From Kitasatospora herbaricolor (lineage in GTDB: Bacteria; Actinomycetota; Actinomycetes; Streptomycetales; Streptomycetaceae): DNA of 64,000 nt. Shown here in pieces: positions 54,305 to 61,662 of the stretch; position 1 is the stretch's first letter, and each line of letters starts with the position of its first letter. The notes under the pieces were generated by a model. The model searched no databases. It was not told the origin of the DNA and saw nothing but the letters and a program-made list of their open reading frames with translations. A program made the position numbers and the translations under genes. The DNA lies in the NCBI RefSeq assembly GCF_030813695.1, contig NZ_JAUSVA010000002.1, positions 5,766,001 to 5,830,000 on the forward strand, in the 5' to 3' direction.

Positions 54305-55359
54305 GAGCGGCCCAGGGGCGCCGGTGCCCGCCGGCCGGCGGAGCGGGGGCGGCGGGCGGTCAGCAGCGCCGACCGGGCGCCCCAGGCGTCCAGCAGCGGC
54401 GGGACCACCGTCCGCCGCGAGCCGCCCAAGGCCGCCCGGCCCGAGCCGACGACGGCCGCCCGCACCTCCGCCGCCGACGCGTCCGGGAACTCGGAGAGCA
54501 GCAGCGCGACCGTCCCCGTGACGAACGGAGTGGCAGCGCTCGTCCCGGTGAGCACGAGCGGACGGGCACCGGCGCCGAGGCTCATGACGCGCTCGCCCGG
54601 CGCCCCCACCCCGCGGGTCCCGATCGCCCCGCTCAGGTTCGACAGGCCCATCGGCCGGCCCCGGGCGTCGTAGGCCACGACCGGGATCGTCCACGGGTGC
54701 CGGGTGAGCACCGACGTCCCGACCGCCCCCTGGTTGCCCGCCGCGACGACGGTGATCACACCCCGGCCCGCCGCGTGGTCCAGGGCCTCCTCCAGCGCCC
54801 GGTGCCCCGAACCGGACGGCTGCGCCGGGGCCACGCTGAGGTTCAGCACCCGGGCGCCCGCGTCGACGCTCCGGACGATCGCCGCGGCCAGTTCCTCCGC
54901 CCGCGCGGCGGGCGCCGACCGGGTGCCGGCGCCGGCCGCGGCGAAGATCGGGCGGACCAGCAGGGTGCAGCCCGGGCAGATGCCGGGCGTGGCACAGGAG
55001 CGACGGGCGCCGAGCAGCCCGGCCACGAAGGTCCCGTGCAGGCAGGAGACATCACCCCGGCCGCAGCTCCTGGCGCCTGCCGCGCCCCCCGTACCGTCCG
55101 TGCCGCCCGCGTCGGCCAGGACGACCGGGCGCCGCCCGGCGAACTCCGGACGGTCGCGGGCGACGGCTCCGTCGATCACCGCCACGGAGATCCCGGGCCG
55201 GCCCGGGCCGCGCCGCATCAGCGGCGTGAGCCGGACCAGCTCGTACGGTGACGCGGGCACCGGGCCGCCCGGTGCGTACGGGCCCGCCGCGTGCGGGGCC
55301 GGCGGGTACCGGCCCGGCGCGGGTCGGACCTCCTCCGCGTACCGGCTCGGTCCGTTCAC
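54298..55359 (-). CDS. PatA/PatG-like subtilisin (S8) protease
   Basis: This 353-residue serine protease has an intact triad: Asp63 in VAVIDGAV, His108 in SCLHGTFVAGLL and Ser274 in TGTSAATPF, with oxyanion Asn209 in AAGNQG. The segment GICPGCTLLVRPIF resembles the cyanobactin proteases PatA/PatG rather than secreted subtilisins. There is no signal peptide or inhibitor-type prodomain, so it should act in the cytoplasm. The GTG at 55359 is chosen because it overlaps the stop of the upstream peptide gene (GTGA), showing coupling; the open frame to 55617 merely runs through that gene in another frame. Likely cleaves the Cys-rich peptides encoded nearby. Confidence 0.82.
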   Translation of the reverse strand: MNGPSRYAEEVRPAPGRYPPAPHAAGPYAPGGPVPASPYELVRLTPLMRRGPGRPGISVAVIDGAVARDRPEFAGRRPVVLADAGGTDGTGGAAGARSCGRGDVSCLHGTFVAGLLGARRSCATPGICPGCTLLVRPIFAAAGAGTRSAPAARAEELAAAIVRSVDAGARVLNLSVAPAQPSGSGHRALEEALDHAAGRGVITVVAAGNQGAVGTSVLTRHPWTIPVVAYDARGRPMGLSNLSGAIGTRGVGAPGERVMSLGAGARPLVLTGTSAATPFVTGTVALLLSEFPDASAAEVRAAVVGSGRAALGGSRRTVVPPLLDAWGARSALLTARRPRSAGRRAPAPLGRSQ

Positions 55360-55607
55360 CGGAGGACGGGTGTCTCGCACTCGTTCACGCAGGTCGTCCG
55401 GCAGCGGTTGCACGCGGCGCTCCCGGGGTGCCTGGTGCAGGTGTTCCGGCAGATCTGCCGGCACTCCAGGTCGCAGACCGACAGCAGGGCCGGCCCGCGG
55501 CCCTGCGGGACGACCGGTCCGCCCCCGGGGCGTCCCCGGTGCTCGGCCGGGTAGTGCTCCCACGTCGGCCGGAGCGTCGATTCGGCGGTGAATCCTGGAA
55601 TCCTCAT
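55356..55607 (-). CDS. Cys-rich peptide with PGF leader (candidate precursor peptide 1)
   Basis: This 83-residue peptide has an N-terminal motif MRIPGFTAESTL, a Pro/Gly-rich middle and a C-terminal core with eight Cys at 45, 49, 53, 57, 66, 69, 73 and 77, that is C-x3-C-x3-C-x3-C-x8-C-x2-C-x3-C-x3-C. The i/i+4 spacing puts the thiols on one face of two helices. ATG 55607 has AAGAGGTG upstream. Its stop overlaps the protease start by four bases. The N-terminus is shared with the peptide at 57372. It is a candidate RiPP precursor or disulfide/metal-binding hairpin; no product is known to me. Confidence 0.75.
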   Translation of the reverse strand: MRIPGFTAESTLRPTWEHYPAEHRGRPGGGPVVPQGRGPALLSVCDLECRQICRNTCTRHPGSAACNRCRTTCVNECETPVLR

Positions 55608-55646
55608 GCCCGCTCACCTCTTCCTGGGGGCGTCCGCGGGTCGGCC

Positions 55647-56600
55647 TCAGCGGTCGTAGTAGGGCGACAGCGCGGTCACCGTGAAGGGGAACTCCTCGGT
55701 GACGTCGACCCGCGTGAAGTACTTCTCGGTGACGTCCGTCCGCCGTCCGGTGTAGGACAGCACGATGTCGACGATCCTGCGGGTCGCGCTCAGCCGGGAG
55801 TCCCGGAACTCGACCGAGGTCAGCGCCGACCCCTTGGCGTAGGCCTTGACCGTTCGCCGGTAGATCCGCGGGTTGCGGACCGCGACGTAGTTCAGGGCGC
55901 GGTGCTCGTCGGTGTCGCCGGCGTTGTCGCCCAGCTGCATGATCCGCCGGAGCAGGTCCCGGGAGGACCGGGCGAACTCGGCCGCGTCGGTCTTCGCCGG
56001 CCGCTTCAGCGCTCGCACCAGTTCCTCGCTGTCGAAGGAGTAGATCTGGTCGTAGGCCACCACCGGAAGGGTCAGGCCGCCGCAGAGCCCGGGCGGCGCG
56101 AGACCGCCCCGGATCCCGATCACCACGTCCAGGTCGCCGGCCCCGGGCTCGGTCCGGACGGCGTCGACCAGCAGACCGAGTTCGACCGGGTCACGTGGCT
56201 TGAGCAGGTACGTCTCGATGCCCTGGATGCTCAGCACCCAGCAGAGCTGCCGCGCCAGGTAGCGGTTCTCGGGCTGCGAGACGAGGTGGTGCACGGCCTC
56301 CCGGTCCGTCATCCCCTTCGTGGCGGCCCGGCCGGCGTTCTGGGCGATCTCCTTCTCCACCCCCAGGCTCGGGTAGCGGAAGTCGATCCGGCCCAGCGCG
56401 TACACGAAGGACGGGGGTGCCGGTTCGCGGCCGCCCCGTGTGGTGCGGGAGCCGCAGCCGCAGCCGCCGCCGCAGGCCGGTAGGAGGTCGTCCGTGGTTC
56501 CGGCCGGCTCCAGGCCGGCGGGCTCCGGCCCGCCCGGGCCGGCCTCGACGGGTTCGTCCGCCGGCCGCTCGTCCGTCAAGTCCCGGTATTCCTGATCCAT
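55647..56600 (-). CDS. PatG C-terminal domain-like protein
   Basis: This 317-residue protein matches, from recollection, the C-terminal region of cyanobactin PatG: FVYALGRIDFRYPSLGVEKE (about 64-83), the region ending RYLARQLCWVLSIQGIETYLL, and a conserved end EKYFTRVDVTEEFPF. The N-terminal ~60 residues are acidic and hold a tiny Cys/Gly cluster, ACGGGCGCGS (Cys43, 47, 49). In cyanobactin PatG this domain is fused behind the protease; here it is separate. ATG 56600 follows AGGAG. It stands 40 bp upstream of the Cys-rich peptide gene on the same strand, forming an operon with it and the protease. Biochemical function of this domain is not established. Confidence 0.8.
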   Translation of the reverse strand: MDQEYRDLTDERPADEPVEAGPGGPEPAGLEPAGTTDDLLPACGGGCGCGSRTTRGGREPAPPSFVYALGRIDFRYPSLGVEKEIAQNAGRAATKGMTDREAVHHLVSQPENRYLARQLCWVLSIQGIETYLLKPRDPVELGLLVDAVRTEPGAGDLDVVIGIRGGLAPPGLCGGLTLPVVAYDQIYSFDSEELVRALKRPAKTDAAEFARSSRDLLRRIMQLGDNAGDTDEHRALNYVAVRNPRIYRRTVKAYAKGSALTSVEFRDSRLSATRRIVDIVLSYTGRRTDVTEKYFTRVDVTEEFPFTVTALSPYYDR

Positions 56601-56668
56601 CAGTGACTCCTATGCCCGGGCGGTCCGCCCGGTGCGTCGCACGCGAGGTGTCCCGTCCGGGGCCGCCC

Positions 56669-56896
56669 TCACTGCCCGCGGTCCGGCCGCCTGGCCAGGA
56701 CCACCCGTCGGTTCAGTGCCGCGGCGCGGCGTTCGCAGCCCCCGCAGGGCCGCCGGACCCCCATCGTGTACGTCACGCGCCTGACGACGTCCCCGAGGCC
56801 GGTGTCCTCGTCCGGCACGAATCCGGGGATCCGCACCCGACGCGGCGGCCCCGCGTCGGCCTGGTCGGGCTCGGCCCGCTTCCGGCCCCGGCTCAT
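56669..56896 (-). CDS. small CGGC protein of the PatG-like locus
   Basis: This 75-residue basic protein contains RIPGFVPDEDTGLGDVV (residues 22-38) and RPCGGCERRAAALNR (49-63). The CGGC pair could bind a metal or form a redox pair. The PGF element recalls the start of the two Cys-rich peptides. The ATG at 56896 has GGAGGTG and GAAGAGG upstream. It lies 68 bp upstream of the PatG-like gene on the same strand and is probably first in that operon. Similar CGGC-RRAAALNR peptides occur in other bacteria (recalled); function unknown. Confidence 0.7.
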   Translation of the reverse strand: MSRGRKRAEPDQADAGPPRRVRIPGFVPDEDTGLGDVVRRVTYTMGVRRPCGGCERRAAALNRRVVLARRPDRGQ

Positions 56897-57371
56897 CCTC
56901 TTCGCACCTCCGATGGCGCACCTCCGACGGCACGCGGCCGCGCCGGCGCCGGCACCGGCACCGGGGATCCGGACGCACGGACGCCACCCGGCGGCCCATC
57001 GCGCCGGACTGTCGGGGTCCGCACGCGCGCTGCCCGCGGCAGCGTGCGCCCGCGAGGGTGAGCCGGCCTCCGGTCCCTGGGCCGGGAGCCGCGGTCGTCC
57101 GCTGTTCCCAGCCTGCGCCGGATCAGCCCCGGACGCACCTCGGGGCCACCCCGCCCGCTGCGGACCGGCCCCCCGCCGGGGACTTCTGACGTATCGTCAC
57201 AGCCGGCGGCAGGGCGTGGCCGGACCTGCCCCGAACGGCCGGGCGAGCGTAGCCTGGCAGGGAGGGCCGGCCGTTCGGACGGCACCTCGCAACGAGGCCC
57301 GCGCGGCGGTGCGGGCCGCCGACCGGTGACCACGGGCTCCCGGAGCCGGGCCGCCAGGACGGAGCGTCACC
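56897..57371. promoter_or_regulatory. divergent control region of the PatG-like locus
   Basis: This 475-bp region lies between the CGGC gene and the second Cys-rich peptide. A perfect inverted repeat TGACG-tat-CGTCA sits at 57187-57199, the only compact symmetric element seen. Open frames crossing here are Arg/Pro-rich shadows. Confidence 0.45.
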
Positions 57372-57653
57372 ATGACCCTGCCCGGCTTCCACGCCGAGGC
57401 CTCCCTCCCCCGGAGCGCCTTCCGATACCCGACCGCGCCGCGGCCGGCTGTCGCCGGCCACCCGATCCGCCCCATGTGGACCGAGGAGCAGCGGCAGCTG
57501 ATCATCGAGTGCGACCGGCGCTACACCTCCTGCGAGCAGGAGTGCGACGACCAGAACTTCCCCACCTACGAGGAGCGGCAGGCCTGCAACGTGACCTGCA
57601 ACGAGGCCGATGACGTGTGCCTCGCCCCGCTGTACGGCGGCTCCGACGGCTAG
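57372..57653 (+). CDS. Cys-rich peptide with PGF leader (candidate precursor peptide 2)
   Basis: This 93-residue acidic peptide has the N-terminal motif MTLPGFHAEASL, matching peptide 1 at P-G-F-x-A-E-x-x-L. Six Cys at 47, 54, 58, 72, 76 and 83 form the mirror-symmetric pattern C-x6-C-x3-C-x13-C-x3-C-x6-C, typical of a helical hairpin tied by disulfides (twin CX3C). There is no Sec signal peptide. ATG 57372 follows GGAG. It is divergent from the PatG-like operon, so both arms could share a regulator. It may be the substrate of the protease at 54298, with cleavage between leader and Cys core; untested. Confidence 0.75.
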   Translation: MTLPGFHAEASLPRSAFRYPTAPRPAVAGHPIRPMWTEEQRQLIIECDRRYTSCEQECDDQNFPTYEERQACNVTCNEADDVCLAPLYGGSDG

Positions 57654-57732
57654 GGCCTGATCCGGGCCCCGTCCGGGCCGGGTCCAGGCCCGGGCCGGTC
57701 GCCGCCCGGGGCGCGGGTGGGCGGGTCGGTCC

Positions 57733-59700
57733 TCAGGGTGCCGCCGCGACCGCCAGGTCGCCCGCCCCCTGCCGGGCCGCGGGGCCCGGCGGCGGGTCGG
57801 GGACGACCCCGGGCCCGGCCAGGTCGCGCAGGATGGCGCGGGCGGCCGCGTCGTTCTGCCGGAAGCCTGGGGAGTCGGTGCGCGGCCGGGCGAACGCGGC
57901 CGCCGCCCGCAGGCTGGTGTGCGGGCCGAGCGCGGTGCGCCGCGGGTGCGGTGCGCCGCCCAGCGAAGGGTCCAGGATGCGGCTGTCGGCGGGGGAGATG
58001 GTGACCAGGCCCGAACGGTGGGTGTGCTCCTCGTCGTCGACCACCTCCTCGGCGATCCGGCCGTCCCGGTGCAGCTGCCGCAGTACCGGGTCCCGGGTGC
58101 GGGACAGGTCGTGCTTGGGGAGGTAGCCCTCCACCAGGGCGGTGGCGGTCACGGTGTGCCCGGGCACGGTCGGGCTGCTCGCGCGGAAGGTGCCGGTGGC
58201 CTCGTCCGCCTCGACCCGGATGCCGGCCCCCAGGAAGCGCACCACCCCGGCCTCGGAGAGGGCCAGCAGCTGCCGCAGCCGGAACCCCGGCGGGCCGGAG
58301 GCGAGGTAGCTGAAGAAGCCGAACCACCACTCGTCCAGCTCCTCGCCCACCGAGCGGGCGGTGAGCCGTCCGGAGGCCATCACCCGGGGCAGCTGGCCGA
58401 AGAGCGAGAGCAGGGCCAGGAAGGCGCCGAGGTCGGCGCTGTGCGCCGGGTCGGCCCGGCGGTCGGCGTCGGCGGTGATGTAGGCGCGCAGGTGCCGCTG
58501 GAGATCCTCGGGGGAGTCGAGTTCGAGCCCTGCCAGCGGGTGGTCCAGGCGTTCGAAGTCCAGCCGGTCGGCGGGGTCGGGGACGGCGGCGGCGGTCAGC
58601 CGGGCCAGGGTGGGCGAGTACCAGTCGAGCCGGTCGTAGGCGGCGAGGAAGTCCGGCCAGCTCACCGTGGTGCGCTCGGGGTGGGCGTGGAACAGCTCGT
58701 GGTAGTGCCCGAAGCCGATCTCCTTGGCCATCAACGGCCAGAAGTCACGGCGCAGTTCGAGCGGGCCCGGCTTGGCCAGCACCTCGTCCACGGCGGCCCG
58801 GTCGAAGAACCGCGGGAGCGGGGCGGGCGGGCCCTGCAGCCGGTAGTCGGTCTTCGAGTGGTACGGCACGCCGCGCCGCGAGCCGACGTGGATCACCGGC
58901 TCCCGGCCGGACGGGTGGTAGACCAGGCCGGCGCCGGTCTCCTCGAAATGCCCGCCCCGGCCCTCGGTGAGCATCGCCGTCAGGTCGACGAAGGCGAGGC
59001 CGAAGCCGCGCAGGATCAGGTGCTCGCCGGGGGCGATCGGCGACAGGTCGGCGTCGGCGGAGTAGGCCGGCGCGAGGTGGAACCGGCCGTGCCGGGCGGC
59101 GAACCGGGCCATCGGCGCATGGCGCGGGTCGGGAGCGGAGTCCAGGTGGCCGATGGTGAGGGCGACGTGGTCGGCGCTCAGGGTGCGGCCGGTGAGCCGG
59201 ACCAGCTGCGGCCCGTCGGCGGGGCCGGTCAGCTCCTGGGCGGTGTCGCGGTGCAGGCTCACCGTGACGTGCGGCGGCAGGTCGGCCACCGCGCGGCGCA
59301 GCACCCACTCCAGGTAGGCGCTCTGGGCCCGGCGGGTGGGGAAGTCGGTCGGTGCCAGGGCGCGCAGCTCCGCCCGGACGTCCGGGTCCTCGGGCTCCCG
59401 GTAGGGCGCGAACTCCTCGCTGCGGGCCGCCCATTCGGCCAGGGACGGCCCCGGCCGGACCGGCCCCTCGATGGTCGAGCGCTCGTCGGTGAACATCGTG
59501 ACGTCCTCGGCCATCGAGTTCATCCGCAGCAGCGGTGACTGCTCGTGCCGCCAGATCCGGCCGGCGCCCGGCGGGTAGGGGTCCACCAGGTGGATGTGCA
59601 ACGGCCGGTCGGCGGGCAGGAGTTCGGCGGCGTTGGCGGCGATCCGCTCCAGCAGGCCGGTGCCCCTCGGTCCGGCGCCGACGATCACCAGGGTGCTCAC
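57733..59700 (-). CDS. FAD/NAD(P)-binding flavoprotein
   Basis: This 655-residue cytoplasmic protein of the FAD-NAD(P)-binding class (NAD_binding_9 type) opens with the dinucleotide motif VIVGAGPRGTGLLER at residues 5-19. LLRMNSMAEDVTMF and LILRGFGLAFVDL are further recognisable family segments. Related proteins include uncharacterised oxidoreductases near amino-acid transporters. The GTG at 59700 overlaps the permease stop by four bases (GTGA), so the two are coupled. Reaction unknown; an amino-acid or sulfur-compound oxidation is inferred from the neighbours. Confidence 0.82.
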   Translation of the reverse strand: MSTLVIVGAGPRGTGLLERIAANAAELLPADRPLHIHLVDPYPPGAGRIWRHEQSPLLRMNSMAEDVTMFTDERSTIEGPVRPGPSLAEWAARSEEFAPYREPEDPDVRAELRALAPTDFPTRRAQSAYLEWVLRRAVADLPPHVTVSLHRDTAQELTGPADGPQLVRLTGRTLSADHVALTIGHLDSAPDPRHAPMARFAARHGRFHLAPAYSADADLSPIAPGEHLILRGFGLAFVDLTAMLTEGRGGHFEETGAGLVYHPSGREPVIHVGSRRGVPYHSKTDYRLQGPPAPLPRFFDRAAVDEVLAKPGPLELRRDFWPLMAKEIGFGHYHELFHAHPERTTVSWPDFLAAYDRLDWYSPTLARLTAAAVPDPADRLDFERLDHPLAGLELDSPEDLQRHLRAYITADADRRADPAHSADLGAFLALLSLFGQLPRVMASGRLTARSVGEELDEWWFGFFSYLASGPPGFRLRQLLALSEAGVVRFLGAGIRVEADEATGTFRASSPTVPGHTVTATALVEGYLPKHDLSRTRDPVLRQLHRDGRIAEEVVDDEEHTHRSGLVTISPADSRILDPSLGGAPHPRRTALGPHTSLRAAAAFARPRTDSPGFRQNDAAARAILRDLAGPGVVPDPPPGPAARQGAGDLAVAAAP

Positions 59701-60815
59701 CTGGCCTCCTCGGCGTCGACGCGCCGCTGCAGCCGGCGCAGGCCGGCCCGGGCCCGTTGCAGCGGGGTCGGCGGCAGGCCCTCGCGGGTGGCGCCGCGGG
59801 CGTAGTGCCGCTCGACGTAGAACTGCCCCGCGGACAGCACGGTGGTGACCACCAGGTACCAGATGGTGGCGACGACCAGCATCGGGATCACCTGGTACGT
59901 CTGGTTGTAGACCAGCTGGACGGAGTAGAGCAGGTCGGAGACGGCCAGCACGCTCACGATGCTGGTGCCCTTCAGGGCGCTGATCAGCATGTTGCCCGCG
60001 GTCGGCACGATCGAGCGCATGGCCTGCGGGATGACGATCCGGCGCAGCACCCGGCCCCGGCCGAGCCCGAGCGCCTGCGCGGCCTCCAGCTGTCCCCGGT
60101 CGACGGACAGGATGCCCCCGCGCACCACCTCGGCGGCGTAGGCGGCCTCCAGCAGGGTCAGGCCGATCACGGCGGTGAGGGTCGGGCCGAGCAGGTTGAC
60201 GGTCCGGAAGGTGATGAACTCCGGGCCGAACGGGATGCCGAGGCCCAGGGTCGGGTAGAGCGCGCCGATGTTGAAGAAGAACAGCAGCTGGACCAGGGGC
60301 GGGGTGGAGCGGAAGAGCCAGATGTAGCCCCAGCTGAGGGTGCGGAGCACCGGGTTGCCGGAGAGCCGCATGGTCGCCAGCACGGTGCCGAGCACGAACC
60401 CGAGGGTGAGGGTGGCGGCGGTCAGCCAGAGGGTGAGGACGAGCCCGTCCAGGACCGAGGTGGAGGTGAAGTACGCGGCCACCACGTCCCACTGGAACGC
60501 CTTGTTGCGGACGACCGAGTTCACCGCCATGGCGAGCAGCAGCAGCGCGGCCGCGGCGGACACCCACTGCCAGGGGCGCCGGCGGGCGACCACCGGTGCG
60601 TCGATGGCCAGGTCGGCGGGGTCGGTGGCGTCGGCGGGTGGGACGGGTGAGGAGGGTGTGGCGGGCGGACCGGTGAGCGTCTCCGCCTCGGCGGTCGGGG
60701 TCCTGCTGGGCGGGGTGCTGCTGAGCGGGGTCTTGCCGAGCGGGGTGCTGCTGAGCGGGGTCTTGCCGAGCGGGGGCGGTCCGGACGGTGGCAGGACGTC
60801 CTGCGGCGTGGCCAT
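59697..60815 (-). CDS. amino-acid ABC transporter permease with repeat-bearing N-terminus
   Basis: This 372-residue HisM/GlnP-type permease has its first membrane segment near residues 83-100 and the EAA-type loop AQALGLGRGRVLRRIVIPQA near 240-259. The end (VERHYARGATREGLPPTPLQ) closely resembles the permease at 18956. The first ~80 residues are a Pro/Thr-rich cytoplasmic extension with a duplicated 10-residue unit, GKTPLSSTPL. ATG 60815. No ATPase or binding protein is on this strand; the binding protein at 62957 and the gene starting at 63936 probably complete the system. Confidence 0.85.
   Translation of the reverse strand: MATPQDVLPPSGPPPLGKTPLSSTPLGKTPLSSTPPSRTPTAEAETLTGPPATPSSPVPPADATDPADLAIDAPVVARRRPWQWVSAAAALLLLAMAVNSVVRNKAFQWDVVAAYFTSTSVLDGLVLTLWLTAATLTLGFVLGTVLATMRLSGNPVLRTLSWGYIWLFRSTPPLVQLLFFFNIGALYPTLGLGIPFGPEFITFRTVNLLGPTLTAVIGLTLLEAAYAAEVVRGGILSVDRGQLEAAQALGLGRGRVLRRIVIPQAMRSIVPTAGNMLISALKGTSIVSVLAVSDLLYSVQLVYNQTYQVIPMLVVATIWYLVVTTVLSAGQFYVERHYARGATREGLPPTPLQRARAGLRRLQRRVDAEEAR
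60711..60770 (-). repeat. 30-bp in-frame tandem repeat in the permease N-terminus
   Basis: Two identical 30-bp units at 60711-60740 and 60741-60770, with a partial third, encode the doubled LGKTPLSSTP. The recent duplication is in frame. Confidence 0.9.
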
Positions 60816-60921
60816 GAGGCGGGCTCCAGGCGGGGAGGTGCGGGCAGGCGGGCGTCGTCACGTCTTGCCGTCGCGCGTACCGCGTCCCTCAACGCGGCCG
60901 GCGTGCACTCACTCCGCCTGA

Positions 60922-60952
60922 ATCGTACGTGTGCACGATCGGTCCGTGTCAA
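60922..60952 (-). promoter_or_regulatory. candidate promoter of the permease-flavoprotein operon
   Basis: On the minus strand TTGACA (60952-60947) and TACGAT (60927-60922) are separated by 19 bp, slightly longer than ideal for a housekeeping promoter. It lies about 107-137 bp upstream of the permease start. Confidence 0.5.
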
Positions 60953-61162
60953 GGGCGATGTCATGGCGCTGCGTCAGAACCGATACGGCGTCGGTGTGTT
61001 GGCCCTGAACTCCGGCCGGGCCGGGTGCGCCCGCAGCGGAGGGCCGCCCGATGGCCGCCCGAGATCCGCCCGAGTTCCGGCGGCGCCGCGGCCCGGGTGG
61101 CCCCTGGAGCGGGGAATGGACAGTGGTTGACGAAGTCCACCATTCACTGCTCAACTTGCCCC

Positions 61163-61240
61163 ATGTACGCCGAGCAGCCCCTGGTCACCCGCGACCACAT
61201 CGACTTCGGTCGGGTGTGGTCCGCGGCGTGTCGCGGCTGA
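61163..61240 (+). CDS. short Cys-ending leader-type peptide upstream of the LLM monooxygenase
   Basis: This 25-codon frame ends ...PLVTRDHIDFGRVWSAACRG. The pattern T-R-x-H-I/V-D-x-x-R-V-x-SA-x-C-R fits the streptomycete leader peptides found ahead of sulfonate, cysteine and other sulfur operons. A ribosome slowed at the Cys codon near the end could change RNA folding downstream. It lies 422 bp before the monooxygenase gene. No strong SD is visible. It is too short for usual gene calling. Confidence 0.65.
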   Translation: MYAEQPLVTRDHIDFGRVWSAACRG

Positions 61241-61662
61241 CCCGGCAGCGGGCCCTCTGACCGGCCCTTCTCCCTCTTCGGAGACCCCTCCCTCGGTGCC
61301 CCGACGCGGGCCGGGAAGCCGTCCGTAGCCGACGGCCACAAGGCGCACGCTGCCGCCTTCCTCACTCCAGCCCCACCCCGTCACGCGTTGCCGCCTCCTT
61401 CCCGCAGGCCGTCCCGTCCGACCTCCGCCGCACGTGCGCCAAGGGGCCCCGCCTCGGGCCGCTCCCGCCCTGCCACCGCTCCCCGATCCGCTCCCGCCTG
61501 CCCGAACGCGCCGCCCGCCCGGCCGCGCGGTGCCCCGCCGTACCCGGATCCGGCCGCCCGGACCCGTCCGCACCGATCGCGAACCCCCTTGCGAGCCAAG
61601 GGCGATGGGGTTTCGCGCCGTCCCACCGCGGCCACCCCCGCAGAGAACGAAAGGTCAGCACC
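61241..61662 (+). other. leader region before the LLM monooxygenase gene
   Basis: This 422-bp non-coding stretch lies between the leader peptide and the monooxygenase. It is C-rich, and no convincing terminator/antiterminator pair could be drawn by eye. It would be the site of any attenuation. Confidence 0.4.

Noticed and set aside
54298..55617. A 439-residue protease starting at 55617
   Set aside because: The added N-terminus is Pro/Arg-rich and lies over the Cys-rich peptide gene in another frame. The GTGA overlap at 55356-55359 supports the shorter start.
53339..57653. Canonical cyanobactin cluster
   Set aside because: There is no YcaO heterocyclase, PatF-like prenyltransferase or PatE-like precursor with recognition sequences; only the protease and PatG-C parts resemble it.
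60909..60996. A minus-strand leader-type peptide ending HDIALDTDRSCTRTIQAE ahead of the permease
   Set aside because: It coincides with the likely -35/-10 promoter elements, so it would not be transcribed, and no start codon with SD was found.
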